NCBI GenBank assembly: GCA_029747015.1
Contig: JAKOGI010000524.1
Coordinates: 473,440 to 537,439 of the forward strand
Source of the DNA: Carnegiea gigantea
Lineage: Eukaryota > Streptophyta > Magnoliopsida > Caryophyllales > Cactaceae
DNA length: 64,000 bases
Reading direction: 5' to 3'
The notes under the pieces were generated by a model. It was not told the DNA's origin and did not search any database. It saw only the letters and a program-made list of their open reading frames with translations. A program made the position numbers and the translations under genes. Shown here piece after piece: positions 49,293 to 61,189 of this stretch. Numbering within the stretch: position 1 is the first letter of the stretch; every line of letters starts with the position of its first letter.

Positions 49293-50470
49293 AAAAGGGG
49301 AATGAATAGTGTCTTAAACCTAAACACTACATGGACTGCGGTAAATTTTTTAAATTACATCAAATATAGCTTTTCTGGTACTGCAGCTGACTGATAGATT
49401 CGTTAATCGAATAAGGTAAAAATACATTAAGAATGATGGAGACACTAGTTGCAATGTTCAAAAATCTATGTAAAGAAATTGAAATCGAGTTCGTCAGAGC
49501 TAAACTTGACTCCGAAGAAAAAGCAAGAGAATGACAAAGAAAGATTAATAACATAGAATTATGGGATGTGAGATATTTGAAAAATTATGTTGCTGAATTT
49601 AGTCAATTAAATTACAAAATTGGGCATAATGAAATCAATCTTGATATGTTCCATGATAAATTGCCATATCCTATAAATTCCATAATAAATAAAAAAATAC
49701 ATTGAATATATGGAACGAGCAGATGTCATTGATATTTTTAGTTCTAGAATCTCTTATATAAGAAAATGGGTCAATGATCAATGTCTTGATCTCCAAAAGC
49801 AAAAGAAAATTAAGAAGCAATTCCTAACTTATTGGGATTCACCACCAATGGAGAAAAGAACCTGAGAGAAGATGAAAAAGAAAACTTTATAAGAAAAAGA
49901 GCTTTAATAAGCAAAGGAGAGAGAAATATAGGAGAAAATATTATAACAAGCCAAGTTCTAAAAACGTAGATTTTTTAGGAAAACAGCTTATTGTTCTGCA
50001 AGAAAAAATAATTGTAAATGTTGGGCATGCAAAGAAGTAGGGCATTGTGCTAATGAATATAAACATAGTAAGAACAATGAACTGATTGAAACCTTGTGAA
50101 GCCTAGATTATGTTGAGCTTAGTACAGATGAGGCATTAAACCTAGCCTTAAGTAACAATAAATGAATTGTTGAAATTATAATGGACAATGAATATGAAGA
50201 AAGTGATTATGAAGAAACAAGTCATATGATGGAAAGTAGTTTAGTTAGCCTTGGTGATCTTCAAGAAGAAGAGTTTGTTGTAGACAATGATCATGAAGAA
50301 GTCAAAGGAGATTGAGTTCTCCCTACAATCCAAAAAGACATAATCTATAAAAAATTCATATTTCAATTAAAAAGTAAATACGTATGTGAAATGATAGAAG
50401 GAGATATGGAGATAAAGGATTGTGAGTATGACGTTGGGGAAGTTGATCTCATTTATTAAGAGAATATCCT
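49293..50470 (+). pseudogene. Coat-protein region with degenerate zinc knuckle
   Basis: A basic stretch (about 49915-49960) precedes a CCHC-like motif at 50019-50060 (CWACKEVGHCANEY). The spacing is C-x2-C-x4-H-x4-C, but the last Cys is replaced by Tyr. An acidic region follows (50170-50310). A basic stretch plus knuckle is the RNA-binding signature of caulimovirid coat proteins. Many in-frame stops show decay. Confidence 0.65.
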
Positions 50471-50477
50471 TCAGCAC

Positions 50478-50783
50478 AACAATGATAGAAAGTATATGCA
50501 CATCCATGTCGGAAGTGTCCAAGTTCAAATCACTCCATTACAATATTATGGTAAAGATATTAATCTTTACACTTTAGTCTGTGATATTAGGCATACCGAA
50601 TTTAATAATCAAATTATCATAGGGATAAAAACTAATTTATGTAATGGGTCAGTAGGATCCAATTGTCAACCTGAATATTATGTGAGTCTAAAAGATAAAT
50701 TTGCTAAAAACTTTCTATCCCTTAAGATAAAAACAGTTGGGATGGACATGAAAAGAGGAGGATATACTTTAAGAATATTTTAA
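50478..50783 (+). pseudogene. Movement-protein block of pararetrovirus copy 2
   Basis: The frame with HVGSVQVQITPL (about 50502) and NLCNGSVGSNCQP (about 50634) aligns with the movement-protein region at 32780-33000 of copy 1, in particular HIGLVQVAI and TNICKGSI. The C-terminal part is not evident. It lies downstream of the coat region. Confidence 0.65.
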
Positions 50784-51104
50784 AAAATTATCTATAAATT
50801 ACATAATATAATAGACCCAAAGACTAACGTAACTATGATAGAAGTAGAAAAATTTGAAAGCCCTGCTCCTATGCAAAAGATCTAGAGAATTAAGTCCAAT
50901 CCCTAAGAGATAAAAATTGGTCGCTCATAGATATCTAACTTTTCCAACCCTACAAAGATCAATAAGAAAAATATAATAAAAATTGACGAAGAGGGTAAAA
51001 TCGCCATAAAACCTCGATTATTAAGAAGTGTGAGTACAAGATCAGATTAGGGAGAAGGATCCCCATCATCTAAAGAAGAGTTTAAAGAAGATGATACAAT
51101 TAGC

Positions 51105-51416
51105 ATGACCAGTGAAATGAGTAAAATGAGTTTTGAAGCGGTAAGACCTAGTATAGATCGAGTAACGAGTCTAGAAAGAAAGGTAATTGGGTACAAGACT
51201 AGAACTGTTAGTGAACTAATATATGAAGATGAATTAGTCAAAAACACAACTATGGAAATATGCTATGAAGCTACCAATACAAATCCTAATAGTATCTATA
51301 TTCCAATAAAGGTATGTTTAGAGGGATATAACAAATACGAATTATGTGCTTACATAGATAGTGATTGTTATGTATACTTTGGAAAAATATCATTATTTTC
51401 AGAATTTATGTGGTAA
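51105..51416 (+). pseudogene. Retropepsin-like protease region
   Basis: The motif AYIDSDC (gat-agt-gat at 51357-51365) sits where caulimovirid proteases have a D-S/T-G active site, with the Gly replaced by Asp. The preceding 80 codons are open. A stop follows at 51414-51416, after which related sequence continues in other frames to about 51790. Confidence 0.55.
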
Positions 51417-51929
51417 AGGGCTAAAAATTTTTACAAGTGAGAATAACTGATAATAGTATTATGAGTCATAATGAGGCAATAGAAGGGTTATCTATAGAAT
51501 TAGGAGGAGTTCAATGCATTATACCAGTTCTATGGGTGACTGATCAACCCTCTCATAATATGATTATTGAAAATAATTTTCAGAAATTATATTCTCCATG
51601 CACATAGATTGTAAACCAGACAATATTCACAATTAATGGGCACTCAATTCCTATTGAAAAATTGAGTAACGCTTACACTTATCAGAAAATTGAGTTTACA
51701 TGCAACCAGCATGGTGAGAGGGTAATGACAGCACAACATGAAGTAGCACTGACGGTCTCATTACTCGAATTGTCTATTAAAGAACAAATTATTGAACAAT
51801 AAGAAAAATTATGTAGGAAACTCTACTCTGATAATTCACTAAAGTTTTGGGATAAAGATAAAATATTTGCTAAAATCACTCTGTTAAATCCCAATACTAT
51901 TATCCAAATCAAACAAATGGTGTATACCC

Positions 51930-52525
51930 ATCAGGATATCCAAGAATTTGATAAATAAATTAAAAAACTTCTGAATAAAGGATTAATCAGGAATAGCAAG
52001 AGTCCTCACACCAGTCCTGCTTTCATGGTAAGAAATCATGCAGAAGAGAAAAGAGCAAAAGCTAAAATAGTAATCAATTACAAAACTTTAACGATAATAC
52101 TGTCTTTAATGGTTTTCATATCCTTAATTTGCCTAACGAATGAGATGATTTAGTTCTTGAAACAGATGTCAGCAATGAGCACTGGAGTGCGGTACTCAAA
52201 ATTAAAGAAGGCGAAAAACTCTGCAAATATTACAGTGGAAGCTTTAATTAGGCAGAATGCAACTATCTCACAATGAAAAAAGAAATCCTTGCAGTCATAA
52301 GGAGAATTGAAAAGTTCTTAATCTTTTTAGCCCCAAAACTTTTTCTTATTTGAACTGATTGTAAAGGAATACTTGGTTTTGTAAAAAGAATTTATCAAAT
52401 ATACAAGCGCAAGGGCGACTCATGCGTTGGCAATTATGGCTTGACCAATTTTCCTTTTCCATTAAACATATACAGGGATCAAAGAACTCTTTGGTAGATA
52501 GTCTAACTCGAAAACTCGTCAATGG
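51930..52525 (+). pseudogene. Partial reverse transcriptase fused to RNase H region (catalytic core deleted)
   Basis: The N-terminal reverse-transcriptase motif region, including LLNKGLIRNSKSPHTSPAF (from about 51966), is followed by only a short stretch before RNase H-like sequence begins (ETDVSNEHWSAV, about 52159). The part that normally holds the YxDD active site is missing, so several hundred base pairs have been deleted. RNase H-like residues continue in shifting frames to about 52520. The copy cannot encode an active polymerase. Confidence 0.7.
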
Positions 52526-52699
52526 TGATCATCAAAGCCAACCTCATGCCAGAAAAGGAGGAAATCCTTAACGAAATGTCATTCATACTAGAACGGGTTA
52601 CGCCTTCTAGTAAAGTCCTTATCGATAACCTATAATTCCATATAAAAATTAGATCACGTTTTGATATACTATCTACTGCCTACCTAATAGCCCAAAGAT

Positions 52700-53822
52700 T
52701 TTTCCTTCTATAGTTACAAATTAGTTACATTTAGTATCCTTATGATATCCAAGAAAAAATAAGTTCTCATATCCAAGAGAAATGGTTCAATGAGTGGTAT
52801 GCAACCTGCATCGACTTCTATTATCATTATTCCTATGATATTTGGGAGTTTTGGAGTACAACGATCTATTTTTTCGATACATCTGGAGTTGGTGGCATTT
52901 ATTTGCCAGTACCCGAATAGGCTGAGAATGAAAGACATCCTTCTTCCCCACGATGGGATTGGCTCAATGATGGACATGGAAATAAAGGGTTGCACCTTAG
53001 AGAAAGTAGCGTTTCTTAATCATATCAGATGGTCCTACAGCCGAACGAAGTAGCTCTCCCAGAGAGTTTTTTTAGTGTTTGGTGCTGGTGATCCACTTTT
53101 GATTTTAAGTATCTTTATTTTATCAAAGCCTCGAATTCTTTTGAATAGCATACTGAAACCCTAAGTGGGTCCCCTATTTGATTGAAGGTTCACTTCAGAC
53201 TTTGCGTTCTATTCTTAGCCCCGCTTTTCATTATCTCCAAATGATCATGTCTTTAAAGCCTGAAAATACGGGATAGTGCTTTACTTCCTGAGGATCCAAC
53301 AAAAATTCCAATTCGCAGATGCCTAATTTTAGAGGTTTATAGCGCTTTAATTGAATATGAAAATGGAAAAGTCAAACCAGCTCATTATCTTATCCAAATC
53401 GTTGGTTGCGATGATCTCAATGATCAACGATAAAATTGAATTCATGGAAATTCGGTACATCTAGTTACTAATCCTGCTTTATCAAGGGTTATTGGACTTT
53501 TCAATATTTATCATCAATGTTGGGCATTAATCGAATAAGGAAAAATATTAATGCATTGTGGAAACACTGCTTTTGCCTATTCAAAGACTACATGAAGGTG
53601 GAATGAGCAGTGTCAGAAGATATTTTTGATTATCTCTTTGATGTTGGAGCTAGAAAATTCTTATCAGAAACAAGAAAAAAATATCTCCTTGAACTATTTG
53701 AAGAATGTGACCCAGAGCATCTTAAACGAATTGATAAAGATTTTGATGATTATCCAGATAATGATAGTCTGGAAAATATAATTGGAGATGAAGGCATGCA
53801 GAATCTTAATAATAATGACTAG
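52700..53822 (+). pseudogene. Last viral ORF, possibly transactivator-like
   Basis: Broken frames fill the interval between the RNase H region and the viral promoter. The last open piece is 53610-53822 (70 codons, acidic). In cavemovirus/solendovirus genomes a translational transactivator gene is found here, but I did not recognise a signature motif. The name rests on position only. Confidence 0.35.
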
Positions 53823-53995
53823 TCTTGTCATCATAAAAAGTTCTGAAAAGTGGCTGCCCCATTATTATATATCTTGACAAGTATCTGGATTGAAAAATAA
53901 AGTAGTGTACTGTAGTCGTCAGTATGTACTATAGTCATGTGCAAAATCTTTATGTACTGTAGCCATTAGGGCATCATATGTACCATCATCTTCTC

Positions 53996-54167
53996 TATAA
54001 ATAGAGAGGTCGAGTGCTGAGAAGGGGCACAGTCATTTGAGCATTCTTGAGTAAAAAAGAAGTTGGAATTCCCCATTTCTCTATGAGCAAGTATCTCCAA
54101 TGATCTTAGCTTAAATCCCTCTTCAAGCTTTCCATTATAATACTTCTACTTTCAAGCTTTCAATAAA
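53996..54167 (+). promoter_or_regulatory. Pararetroviral promoter TATA box and poly-A signal
   Basis: TATAAATA (53996-54003) is followed 159 bp later by AATAAA (54162-54167). A short R-type region between TATA box and poly-A signal is typical of pararetroviral terminal sequences. The upstream part (53880-53990) has repeated GTACTGTAG and TGTACTATAG motifs. Confidence 0.6.
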
Positions 54168-54808
54168 AAAAGTTTTCCCAGTAGGGAACGTTATCCAATT
54201 GAACCTTATATCTTAAATATTATAATTTCTTGATTAAAGTCTCACTATCCTTTAAAAATATATAAAACTTGATTAGTGATTACGGTCCGAGATAGGAAAC
54301 AAAACAGATCTGTACTATGCCTGATCTGAGGAAGGTAGAGTTGAGATTAGCAATCTTTGTAAATCGGAAGCTAAAGGAACGTAGGAGTCCAGCGTCGACT
54401 ATGTTCAGGTAATGGTCGAAATTCTCTAATTAAATTTTAATTATTTTGTTGAGCATGGTGGACCGTCAATCATAGAAAATATAATATTTAGGATATAAGT
54501 AGTAGATTATGATAACTAGTATCAGTAAAGCTATTATAAAGAGTCTAGACAAAAATATAAGCTTAGTTTTATTAAAAAGTACCAAAAAGCTGAGTATTTA
54601 TGTGTTAAACCTCATTTGGGCAAAAGTTGTAAATTCGGAAAGTTTAGGAACTAAGTTGTAAAGAAAAATTTCGACCAGTAACTATTTCGAAAAATATTGT
54701 CCCTTATTAATAGTTTACCTAAAATAGTAGGTACTTTGGAATACATTATAAAAACATTGATCTCTAATAATTATTTTCATAGAATTAGGATACTCTAGAG
54801 TCATAAAT

Positions 54809-55001
54809 TGGATAAATTTAAAGCACCGGGACCTGATGGATTCGGTGCAAGTGTGCAACTTTTTTTAGGACTGTTGGCACGTTATACAGAACAATGTTTG
54901 CCGGGCAGTTCGGTCTTTTTTTAGGAAGGGAAGCTTTTAAAGCAAATTAATCACACACTTATCGCTTTAATTCCGAAAGTTGATAACCTCTCAGTCATAG
55001 C
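54809..55001 (+). mobile_element. L1 LINE, middle segment
   Basis: KFKAPGPDGFGAS (from about 54815) is the conserved start of a plant L1 reverse transcriptase and continues the element interrupted at 48032. A frame shift follows, then IALIPKVDNLS. The segment ends at the MITE at 55002. Confidence 0.85.
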
Positions 55002-55582
55002 TAGGGGTATGCAAAATCTGTTAACTGGAGTTTCAGTTAACCGAAAATCGGTTAACCGGTTTTTCGAATCGAAAAAATTCCAAACCGTAATTGAACAGAA
55101 AATTTCGTTTAATTTTTTCGGTTAACTGAAAATTTCGGTTCATCTAAAACTCGAACCGTAACCAAACCAAAAATTTCGATTAGCCGGTTTTTCCGTTCGG
55201 TTACGGTTAACCAGTTACAAATAATAAAAAATTTATACTTTCTTACCTAAATTGTTCATTTTTTTATGTTTAAATTCTTTTTATAAAAATTAAACTTTGG
55301 TTACCATTTATAGATTATAAAAAAGTGCACTTTCTTACCTGCATTTTTTATTTTTTATATATAATTTTTTTAAAAAATAAAATTATTTTTGATTCGGCTA
55401 ACCACTAGTTAAGGGAATTTTCAAATTGTCCGAACCGTAACCAAATCAAAAATAGAAAAAAAAATTCGGTTCCGTTAACCGAACTGATTTTTTTGAAAAA
55501 ATTACTCGGTTAACCAGTTTTTTGGTTTGATTTTTTCGCTTTTTTGGTTCGATTTTCGGTTTCGAATTTTTGCACACTCCTA
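55002..55582. mobile_element. MITE (581 bp) inserted in the L1, with target duplication
   Basis: The ends TAGGGGTATGCAAAA and, inverted, TAGGAGTGTGCAAAA match at 13 of 15 positions. The flanking octamers GTCATAGC (54994-55001) and GTCACAGT (55583-55590) match at 6 of 8, consistent with the 8-bp target duplication of hAT elements. The interior is rich in GGTTAACCG/TTCGGTTAAC repeats in both orientations and has no coding capacity. L1 coding sequence resumes directly after it. Confidence 0.82.
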
Positions 55583-58205
55583 GTCACAGTGCAATTTCGA
55601 CCTATCAGTTTGTGCAATACACTTTATAAGATCATTGTGAAAATTCTGGTTAACAGAATGCAGCCACTTCTTAGAAAACTCATCGACCCTGTTCAGAGTG
55701 TTTTTATACCACACCGGTCTATCCATGATAATCTTTTATTAGCACATGAGGTATCATTAAATTTAATTCCATGAAAGGGAGAAATCCTGGGTTGCACTCA
55801 AACTTCATATAGAAAAAGCTTTTGATAGAGTGGAATGGAACTTCATGTTTGAAAGTCTCACAAAGTTAGGGTTTCAAAATGAAAGATGGATTATGTAGAT
55901 TCAGCAGTGTGTTACCATAGTATTCTACTCGGTTATTATGAATGATACAGTGTCGGGGTTTTTTAATCCAACCAGAGGACTACAGTAAGGAGATCATTTA
56001 TCTCCATATCTCTTTCTTATATGCATGGAACTACTTGTGCGAGCGCTATGTGCATAATTCATTAAGAAGAAAAGTGGAATTGGATTCAACATTTCACCCC
56101 GAGCGGATAATTTGCCCTGCTTCTTGTTCGCAGATGATAGCCTCCTTTTTTGTCAAACCAACCTTGATTCGTGCCAGAAATTTATGGGCCTTCTTAATAA
56201 TTTCTGCCAACAGTCAGGATAGCTTATCAACTTTCAGAAATTATCTCTTACTTTTTAAAAAAATGCAAGTACGCATGACCGACATGTAGTATCCTTTGTC
56301 TTTAATATTAAACACCCAGACAATTTGGGTAAATACTTGGGATGCCCAGTTTTCAAGGGACGACCAAATGTAGAGACTTTCTTTGAACTGGTGAATAAAA
56401 CTGTAGCCAAACTCCAAAATTGGAAGACAACTAATATTTCTAAAGCAGGCCGAGTAGTATTAATTTAGACAAATTTAGAAGTCATGCATGCCCGCTTACA
56501 CTGTGCAATGTTTTCAATTGCCGACTTTAACTAGTAGGAAAATTGATAAAATTAGCTGCGATTTCTTTTGGAAGAAATTTGACACTATTAAAGCCTTACC
56601 AATGGTGTCTTGGGATAAAGTTTGTGGACCCAAGCAATCAGGAGGCCTTGGCCTCAGAAAGACAGAGGCTGTTAACAGTGCTTTTTTAAGAAAGCTGACC
56701 TGGAAGCTTTTCAATTAGCAATGTCTTTGGACAGAACAAATGTTGACTAAGTATTGAAAAATTCTTCATAGCCAAGCATCGCCAGTCAGATTCATGGGTG
56801 TGGAAGTGTATCATAAGAAACCAGCAACAGTTCCGCAAAGGAATAAGGTGGAATGTAGGTGATGGAATAAATATTAATTTCTGGTCAGATAGCTGGTGTG
56901 ACAACCATAGTATGGCTGATTTTATGAGAGTCCCCGACATCTCCAACATTAATAAGTCCCTCACTATTGCGCAATTTATTCTTCCCTCTAAAGAGGGGGA
57001 CTAGTTAATCAATCCTGCATTCAAGCAATTTTGACAATATCAGTTCTGTCAAACCCTATCCCTGATTCCATTTATTGGGGTCTTTCTGGGAGTAGAGAAT
57101 TCACCACTAAATCTACAACATGGGTTGCCTATGGGCTAGATCTGCATAGATCCCAATCTTGGGATTTCAGCTGGATCTGGAAGGTAGATATTATGCCTAA
57201 GTTAAAAATGATATTATGCCTAAGTTAAAAATCTTTCTCTGGTAATTACCTCATGCATCACCTCCTACCCGATGAAATTTACTCCTTAGGGGTGTGGACG
57301 TTGACCCCTTATGTCCTCATTATAATGGTGTTATTGAGGATGTAGAACATCTGTTTCTAGGATGCCAAAACGCTCAACTCCTTTGGCAATTAGGAAAAAG
57401 ATCATAATTGGGTTAATGTCGATCTTCTAGTTAACATCCAACTGAAGATCGAAAACTGGCTCTCCATTATTAAGCGATCTATGCCGTCCATTAATATGGA
57501 TAGAATTATAGCACTCCTTTGGAGTATTTAGAAAACTTGGAATGATAAAATATTTCGTAATGAACCATCCAATCCGAGATCATCCCTTTTGCGAGCAAAA
57601 TGAGCAACCGCGGAATGGCGCATAAAATACAAACTATCACAAACATTCCAACAATCCCTACACCATCATTCAACCCGTAGGCGTAAGCAGTCAACGTCGA
57701 TAACATGGAGGAAGCCACAAGGTAGATTCGTCAAAGTCAGTTTTGACGGATCAAATAATTTTCATGTAGTGGCATGAGGCTTTATCATTCGCGATTGAAA
57801 AAGGGCAATTCGTACAAGTGCCAGCTTTCAACTTAGGAGCAGCATCAGTAGTAGTGGCAGAAGTTACAGCAATATGTAATGGGATTAGAGCAGCTATGCA
57901 AGTAAGAATTACTAATATTCATATTGAAGGAGACAACCGTTTTCTCATCCAAGCAGTGAAAACGAAATTTAAGTACCATGAGAAATCCAAGTGCTGATCG
58001 AAGATATTACTACCTTCTTAAATAGATTCAACAATGTTATTATAAATTATATTTTTAGGTAAGGTAATAGTGTAGCCGATTAATTGGCTAAATATGAACT
58101 TTCAATTCATTCCACCAATGTGTGGAATCTGATTCCTCATCGGGACCTTGGGCATATCCTCATTGAGGATAATTTAGGACGAGCCCTTAAGAGAAGGATA
58201 TCATA
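55583..58205 (+). mobile_element. L1 LINE, 3' segment (reverse transcriptase and RNase H)
   Basis: FRPISLCNTLYKIIVKIL (from about 55599) and FADD (56127-56138) are reverse-transcriptase blocks. LGCPVFKGRP (about 56335) and a segment with FFWKKF and GGLGLRK (56560-56660) follow. Near the 3' end, a region starting FVKVSFDGSNN (about 57727) resembles the C-terminal RNase H of plant L1s. Many stops and frame shifts are present. No poly-A tail is seen; a microsatellite starts 27 bp after the last L1-like sequence. Confidence 0.85.
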
Positions 58206-58229
58206 GATTGTATGTCTTACATTTCTTAC

Positions 58230-58231
<2 letters not shown>

Positions 58232-58267
<36 letters not shown>

Positions 58268-58283
58268 TACATATATATATATT

Positions 58284-58361
<78 letters not shown>

Positions 58362-58427
58362 ATATATATAGATAGATAGATAGATAGATAGATAGACACC
58401 ACACACATATATATTTATATATATATC

Positions 58428-58466
<39 letters not shown>

Positions 58467-58467
58467 C

Positions 58468-58563
<96 letters not shown>

Positions 58564-58565
58564 GT
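58232..58565. repeat. Compound microsatellite (AC/AT/GATA)
   Basis: CA runs at both ends enclose long TA runs and a GATA block (58370-58396). It lies next to the L1 3' end, perhaps grown from its tail. Confidence 0.95.
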
Positions 58566-58985
58566 ATACATAACTTTAAAATCTCTGAAAACTCACTCTA
58601 AGGCGTGAGGAGTGGGGATGGGGGACCTCATGCCAAGATCAAGAGGGAAAATCCACAGTAAAAAAAAAAACCCTAAATTTCACAAAATGGACAAGAAATT
58701 TACCAAAAAAAGATATGACAATACTAGCAAATTCCATTGTAGAGTAAATTCACAGTTCAAAGATGGGAAAATTGTGACCTCCATCAGCAATTTTAGCTAA
58801 TAACAAGCTCTTATCAAAGTATATGGAGGAGATTAGAGTTTCTTCTTGTAGAAAAGTATGACAAAGAGGCTATTTCTCCAAGCTTTCAAAGTTGGTGATT
58901 GCATAGATTTGTAGTTTCTAGACTATTTTTGCACATAAAGCATCTATTGACCAAAATTTTATCCCTTTTTTGTGAATCATTAAAA
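58566..58985. other. Spacer without a recognised gene
   Basis: A 62-codon Lys-rich frame (58612-58800) has no known domain. Nothing else is seen. Confidence 0.4.
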
Positions 58986-58989
58986 GTCA

Positions 58990-60240
58990 AGATCTTGCCT
59001 AGGCAAGCTTCTTACACAAAAAGGACACTTTCAAAGGGGCCCAAGACCTCCAGATAATAATTCACAGAAAACTGCAATCTAAAAATGTCAAGGATGTATT
59101 GCTAAGAGGGGAAGAAAGGTGAAGGAAATAATACTTGACAGTGAATTTCAATGTTGAGGTAAGGTCCATCTAACCATATTAAGAGAGAAGGCCTTTATAG
59201 AAGCCGTATCAAGCATGAAAAAGAACTGACTGACACTATTGTCCTTTGGCAAGACTGCACGAACAAAAACAGGGCCCCAAACAACCGAATAAAAAGAGTG
59301 CTCCATATAATCTGATACACGAGAATCCTTGTCAGCTACAAGAGCAAAGAGAGAAGGGAAACGACCCCTCAAGCTCCACATCGAAACTATATAAGAGAAC
59401 AAACAATCTCAACCTTCGATAATAAAGTTCTAAAGAACTACTCTGTAAGCGCCATTATGCTTCCTTGGAATCCAATCCAGATTCTCAGCCCCATATTTTT
59501 CCTTGATCGCGGCTGGCCAAAGCTTGTCTTTCTTGTTCATAAACCTCAAAAATAATTTACCAAGAAGGACGTCATTGAAAATGATCAAGTCTCTAAAGTC
59601 TAAGCCACCTTTAGGAATGGTTGCTTAACAATGTTCCATTTCACCAAGTGATAACTTAAAATCATCTCTAAAAGAACCCCACAAGAACCTCCTCTGAATG
59701 ACTTCCAACTTGTTAGCAAAGAGGGAATGTAAAAAAGTGAATAAGGTATACTAGAAAGAACGCTTTTAATAAGACCAACTAGAAGACTTGGGACAACCCC
59801 TAGGTGTCAAGTTCAAGGAGAAGTCCATATGAGAATCCGTTGTTGAGAGAATTTAAAAAAGACTTTTTGGTTGGAAAATCAAGTATCTCTCTAAAGGGAG
59901 AAGAATGACGACCCAAAATGCCTACAAGAGCATGAGCATTCTCCATTTCCCGCATAGGCAAAATAAAAGACTTAGACAAGTTAAACCTTAAAGCAAAGAT
60001 GGCCTCAAACCACACAAGAATGCACCAAAATTTGATAATTTGCCTATAGTCATTATCACAAAAAATGATAGTGTTATCTGCAAAGGGGAGGTGAGACATT
60101 TCCAAGTGCATAGAGTCTGAATGTCCACAGAAAACCCGATAATCAAACCGAAATGTGACACAGTAGATAATATTCTAATCAAGACCTCCATAAAAAGAAT
60201 GAAAAGGAGCGGAGGATAGGAACACCTTGATGAAGCCCTC
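58990..60240 (-). mobile_element. L1 LINE fragment, minus strand
   Basis: Minus-strand frames give LPFADNTIIFCDND (about 60050-60095, where the FADD box reads FADN), FNLSKSFILPM, and further downstream RRFLWGSF (about 59670) and KGGLDFRDL (about 59600), typical plant L1 blocks. Frames are broken. This is a 5'-truncated, independent copy in the opposite orientation to the L1 at 46735-58205. Confidence 0.8.
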
Positions 60241-61189
60241 TAGAAGTAGATAAAAAGTCCCTTGGGAAATCATTAACAAGCACTACAAAGGAAGCAGTAG
60301 AGATGCACAAGTATTCAATACTTGATTCATCTTATTGGTGCAAAAACTGACACTTGGTACTTTGATCATGCTTTGAATGTTGATGCCAATGAGTGCCCCT
60401 GGTCCTTTTTTTCTGTTTTTAATTAATTCTCCATGTTGTGATGTACGGCCAATGTGGAGAATTTTACATGCGTTTTACCCTTTTCTTTTCTCTTTTTCTT
60501 AAACATCATTCATCATCATCAAGAGTACGTCGTGTTCCGCCGTGCTCAAAGGAACATTAATTTTGTGACTTGTGAGGGCATGAGTCAACCTTTAATATCA
60601 TAAAGCTGAAGGGACATTTTCTTTCGTCTTCCTCGCTTTCTCGTAGCATAACTTTTTTTTTTTTTTTTTGTTATGAAGGTTGTTTTGCAAATTTATGCTA
60701 TATTACTAATTCTTTATTTCCTATCTTTTTTTTTTCCGTTTGTTATCTAGTGCTTCCATGTCCAAGAATTTTTTATATTTTTTTTATAGTTTCCATTTGA
60801 TTATTGAATTATTATAGTTTCTCAAGCGATAAGTCCTACAACCCAATTCTCTTTATTTATGCTGTAACTGTAGAGTCTATTCGAAATGGTTATTTTTATG
60901 GACAAAACCACCAGTGGTCACATTAAAGTGAAAGTAACATAGATTGGGAAGAGACAAAGTTGCTTATTCGCAGTTCTATAACGTCTTTGCGTAAGTTCGA
61001 CTGCGTTGGAGGTCATCCAAGCCTTTCTTGATGGTCTAAGGAGAATTTGAAGACATGCGAAATATTTTTAGTGTCTAGTCACATTCAACTAAAAGAGAAT
61101 CTCTTCTGTTATCAATTATTACGTTATGATATAGTGTCCGATCACAAATCATGGGTTAGGTTACTATTGCATGGGAAGTTTTCTTACAA
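60241..61189. other. AT-rich intergenic DNA
   Basis: No gene or element was recognised. It includes poly-T runs (60655-60670, 60727-60737). Confidence 0.5.

Larger units (their letters stand above)
48033..54808 (+). mobile_element. Endogenous pararetrovirus copy 2, inserted in the L1
   Basis: The insertion splits the L1 frame. The 11-mer TGGATAAATTT stands at both borders (48022-48032 and 54809-54819), as a target duplication or microhomology. From left to right are a tRNA-Met primer site, short frames, a coat-type zinc knuckle, a movement-protein block, a protease motif, a partial reverse transcriptase, an RNase H-like region, a further ORF, a promoter with TATA box and a poly-A signal. This is close to one whole genome in linear order. 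A coat region upstream of the movement protein is the order reported for cavemovirus/solendovirus-type viruses and differs from copy 1. Stops, substitutions and a deletion make it defective. Confidence 0.8.
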
